A DNA stretch of 64,000 nt from Schoenoplectus triqueter (lineage: Eukaryota > Streptophyta > Magnoliopsida > Poales > Cyperaceae), in NCBI GenBank assembly GCA_964058805.1, contig CAXKVV010000107.1:23116-87115 (forward strand), read 5' to 3'. Of this stretch, positions 62,805 through 64,000 are shown piece after piece. Below the pieces are notes generated by a model. That model was not told where the DNA came from. It did not search any database and worked only from the letters and a program-made list of their open reading frames with translations. The translations under genes and the position numbers were made by a program. The stretch's first letter is position 1, and every line of letters begins with the position of its first letter.

Positions 62805-63225
62805 GGGCAGTTTTTAGTAATAATAAATTTTATTAAATTAATATTATTAAAAATAAGAGTGAGAAACGTTAAATTTCAAATATACGAATGGCAGCGCGGC
62901 ACTATCAGTGGCGCGGTTGAAACGTACCACTGTCAGTGGCACGTTTCATTATTTTTACGAAATACGCCACTGACAGTGGCGCGTTTGCTTCTTATATATA
63001 TAAAACGTGCAATGCCTCTCCATCTCACTTGCGCGGGGTTTGGACGAAACGTGTCACTGCCAGTGGCGTGTTTCATAAAAATAATGAAACGCGCCATTGC
63101 CAGTGGCGCGTTTCGTCCGCACCACTGGCAGTGGCGCGCTGCCATTCGTATATTTGAAATTTTACAGTTCTCACACTTATTTTTAATAATATTAATTTAA
63201 TAATAATTATTATTAATAAAAACTG
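62805..63225. mobile_element. Foldback element with six short palindromes
   Basis: An inverted repeat about 420 bp long centred near 63017. The outer parts are AT-rich (TTTTTAGTAATAATAAA and its mirror), then AAATTTCAAATATACGAATG (mirrored at about 63141-63163). The inner arms are GC-rich, with six copies of a dyad of the form CCACTG-n-CAGTGG at about 62904, 62933, 62973, 63060, 63100 and 63129. The spacings 29, 40, 87, 40, 29 are symmetric. No coding potential; frames across it are repeat artefacts. Confidence 0.85.
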
Positions 63226-64000
63226 TTCCACGTGTGTCCTTTGGAGATGGCCTCAATCAGTATTGTAAATAATAAAATATATTTGACGGAAGTATGTAGT
63301 ATCAAGTGATTAATTATTATACGACTAATTAATTATTTTTTTACGGATAATTCGTCATTCATAATTAAATATATAAAAATATTATTTATTGAAATAAAAA
63401 AGTTATTTATATGCTTTGTTGTATTTTATATATTAATTTTATGTTAAAAATGATATATAGAAATTAAATATCTAAATTCATATTTTTCGATTATTTTGAA
63501 AAATATTATAATTTTAGAAATACTCAATTGAGTAAAAAAATATATTATCTAATTATAGTCAATTAAGTCTAGTTTATATAAAAAAAAAAATAATTATCAT
63601 ATATAGATAATTTGGATGAAAATTATATGATTTAAATATATAATAGTGTATTATCTAAGAAAAGATAATCAGTCGATTATAATACGTAACAATTTACCTA
63701 CCAATTAGTTTTGACGATCGTTTTTTACAACACTGCTCTTAACTGATCTCATTGATTGAGAGCCAACGATTAACTGGTACCACATTGGAAGTCCTCAGCG
63801 CTCCGGCCATTAATTTCATGTTCAATTTCAATCTTTGTTTGAAATCAAAGTTCTATATATTTCAATGCTGCGGACAGCAGGGCTATTATTGAACATTTGA
63901 AAGGGCGGGCATATGATCAAGTTTCGATTTCAACCTAATTAAACATCTTCAAACTAAACCCAATATATATTAACTATAATTTATTATTCAAACACACATA
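63226..64000. other. AT-rich intergenic DNA at the right edge
   Basis: No gene or recognisable element seen. Short AT-rich words only. Confidence 0.5.

Noticed and set aside
62772..63200. ORFs on both strands rich in Arg, Trp and His
   Set aside because: They are read-throughs of the palindrome array, which is open in several frames because it is GC-rich and repetitive.

Overview
The window is nuclear DNA of a flowering plant, most likely a eudicot. The genes have GT-AG introns, the intergenic DNA is AT-rich, there are nested plant transposons, and two split genes match well-known plant families. I cannot name the species.

Left 28 kb, gene-bearing. (1) 1025-11599, plus strand: an eight-exon gene for a ~1801-residue coiled-coil protein with a C-terminal membrane anchor, best matched to TNO1, the trans-Golgi-network SYP41-interacting protein. 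(2) 14198-17398, plus: a nine-exon gene for a 272-residue type I membrane protein with one C2H2 finger-like motif and a C-terminal dilysine (KKxx) signal. (3) 19858-28152, minus: a complete APC2, the cullin-like subunit of the anaphase-promoting complex. Its penultimate coding exon is tandemly duplicated with only 34 nt between the copies. All three genes could be joined exon by exon in frame.

Central 24 kb (29.9-53.9 kb), a three-layer nest. The oldest layer is a decayed pentatricopeptide-repeat (PPR) gene on the minus strand. It is split by a Mutator-like element (30605-52740, ~190-bp terminal inverted repeats, broken transposase on the minus strand). That element's transposase is in turn split by an LTR retrotransposon (32577-51564) with two 4,882-bp LTRs and a perfect 5-bp target duplication, CTAAC. 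Its interior has gag- and protease-like pieces, then long tandem-repeat tracts, and no recognisable reverse transcriptase, RNase H or integrase, so it looks non-autonomous.

Right 10 kb, repeat-dominated. It holds a 470-bp tandem repeat, a foldback MITE, an AT microsatellite, a decayed LINE split by a small CACTA-like element, and a striking foldback element at 62805-63225 with six mirror-spaced short palindromes. I see no conventional host gene right of 28.2 kb except the PPR remnant.

The three host genes are not a pathway; they are independent housekeeping genes (trans-Golgi trafficking, an ER-type membrane protein, cell-cycle ubiquitin ligase). The best candidates for something undescribed are the APC2 exon duplication, the 28/35-residue repeat architecture of the TNO1-like protein, the pol-less long-LTR retrotransposon, and the palindrome-array foldback element.
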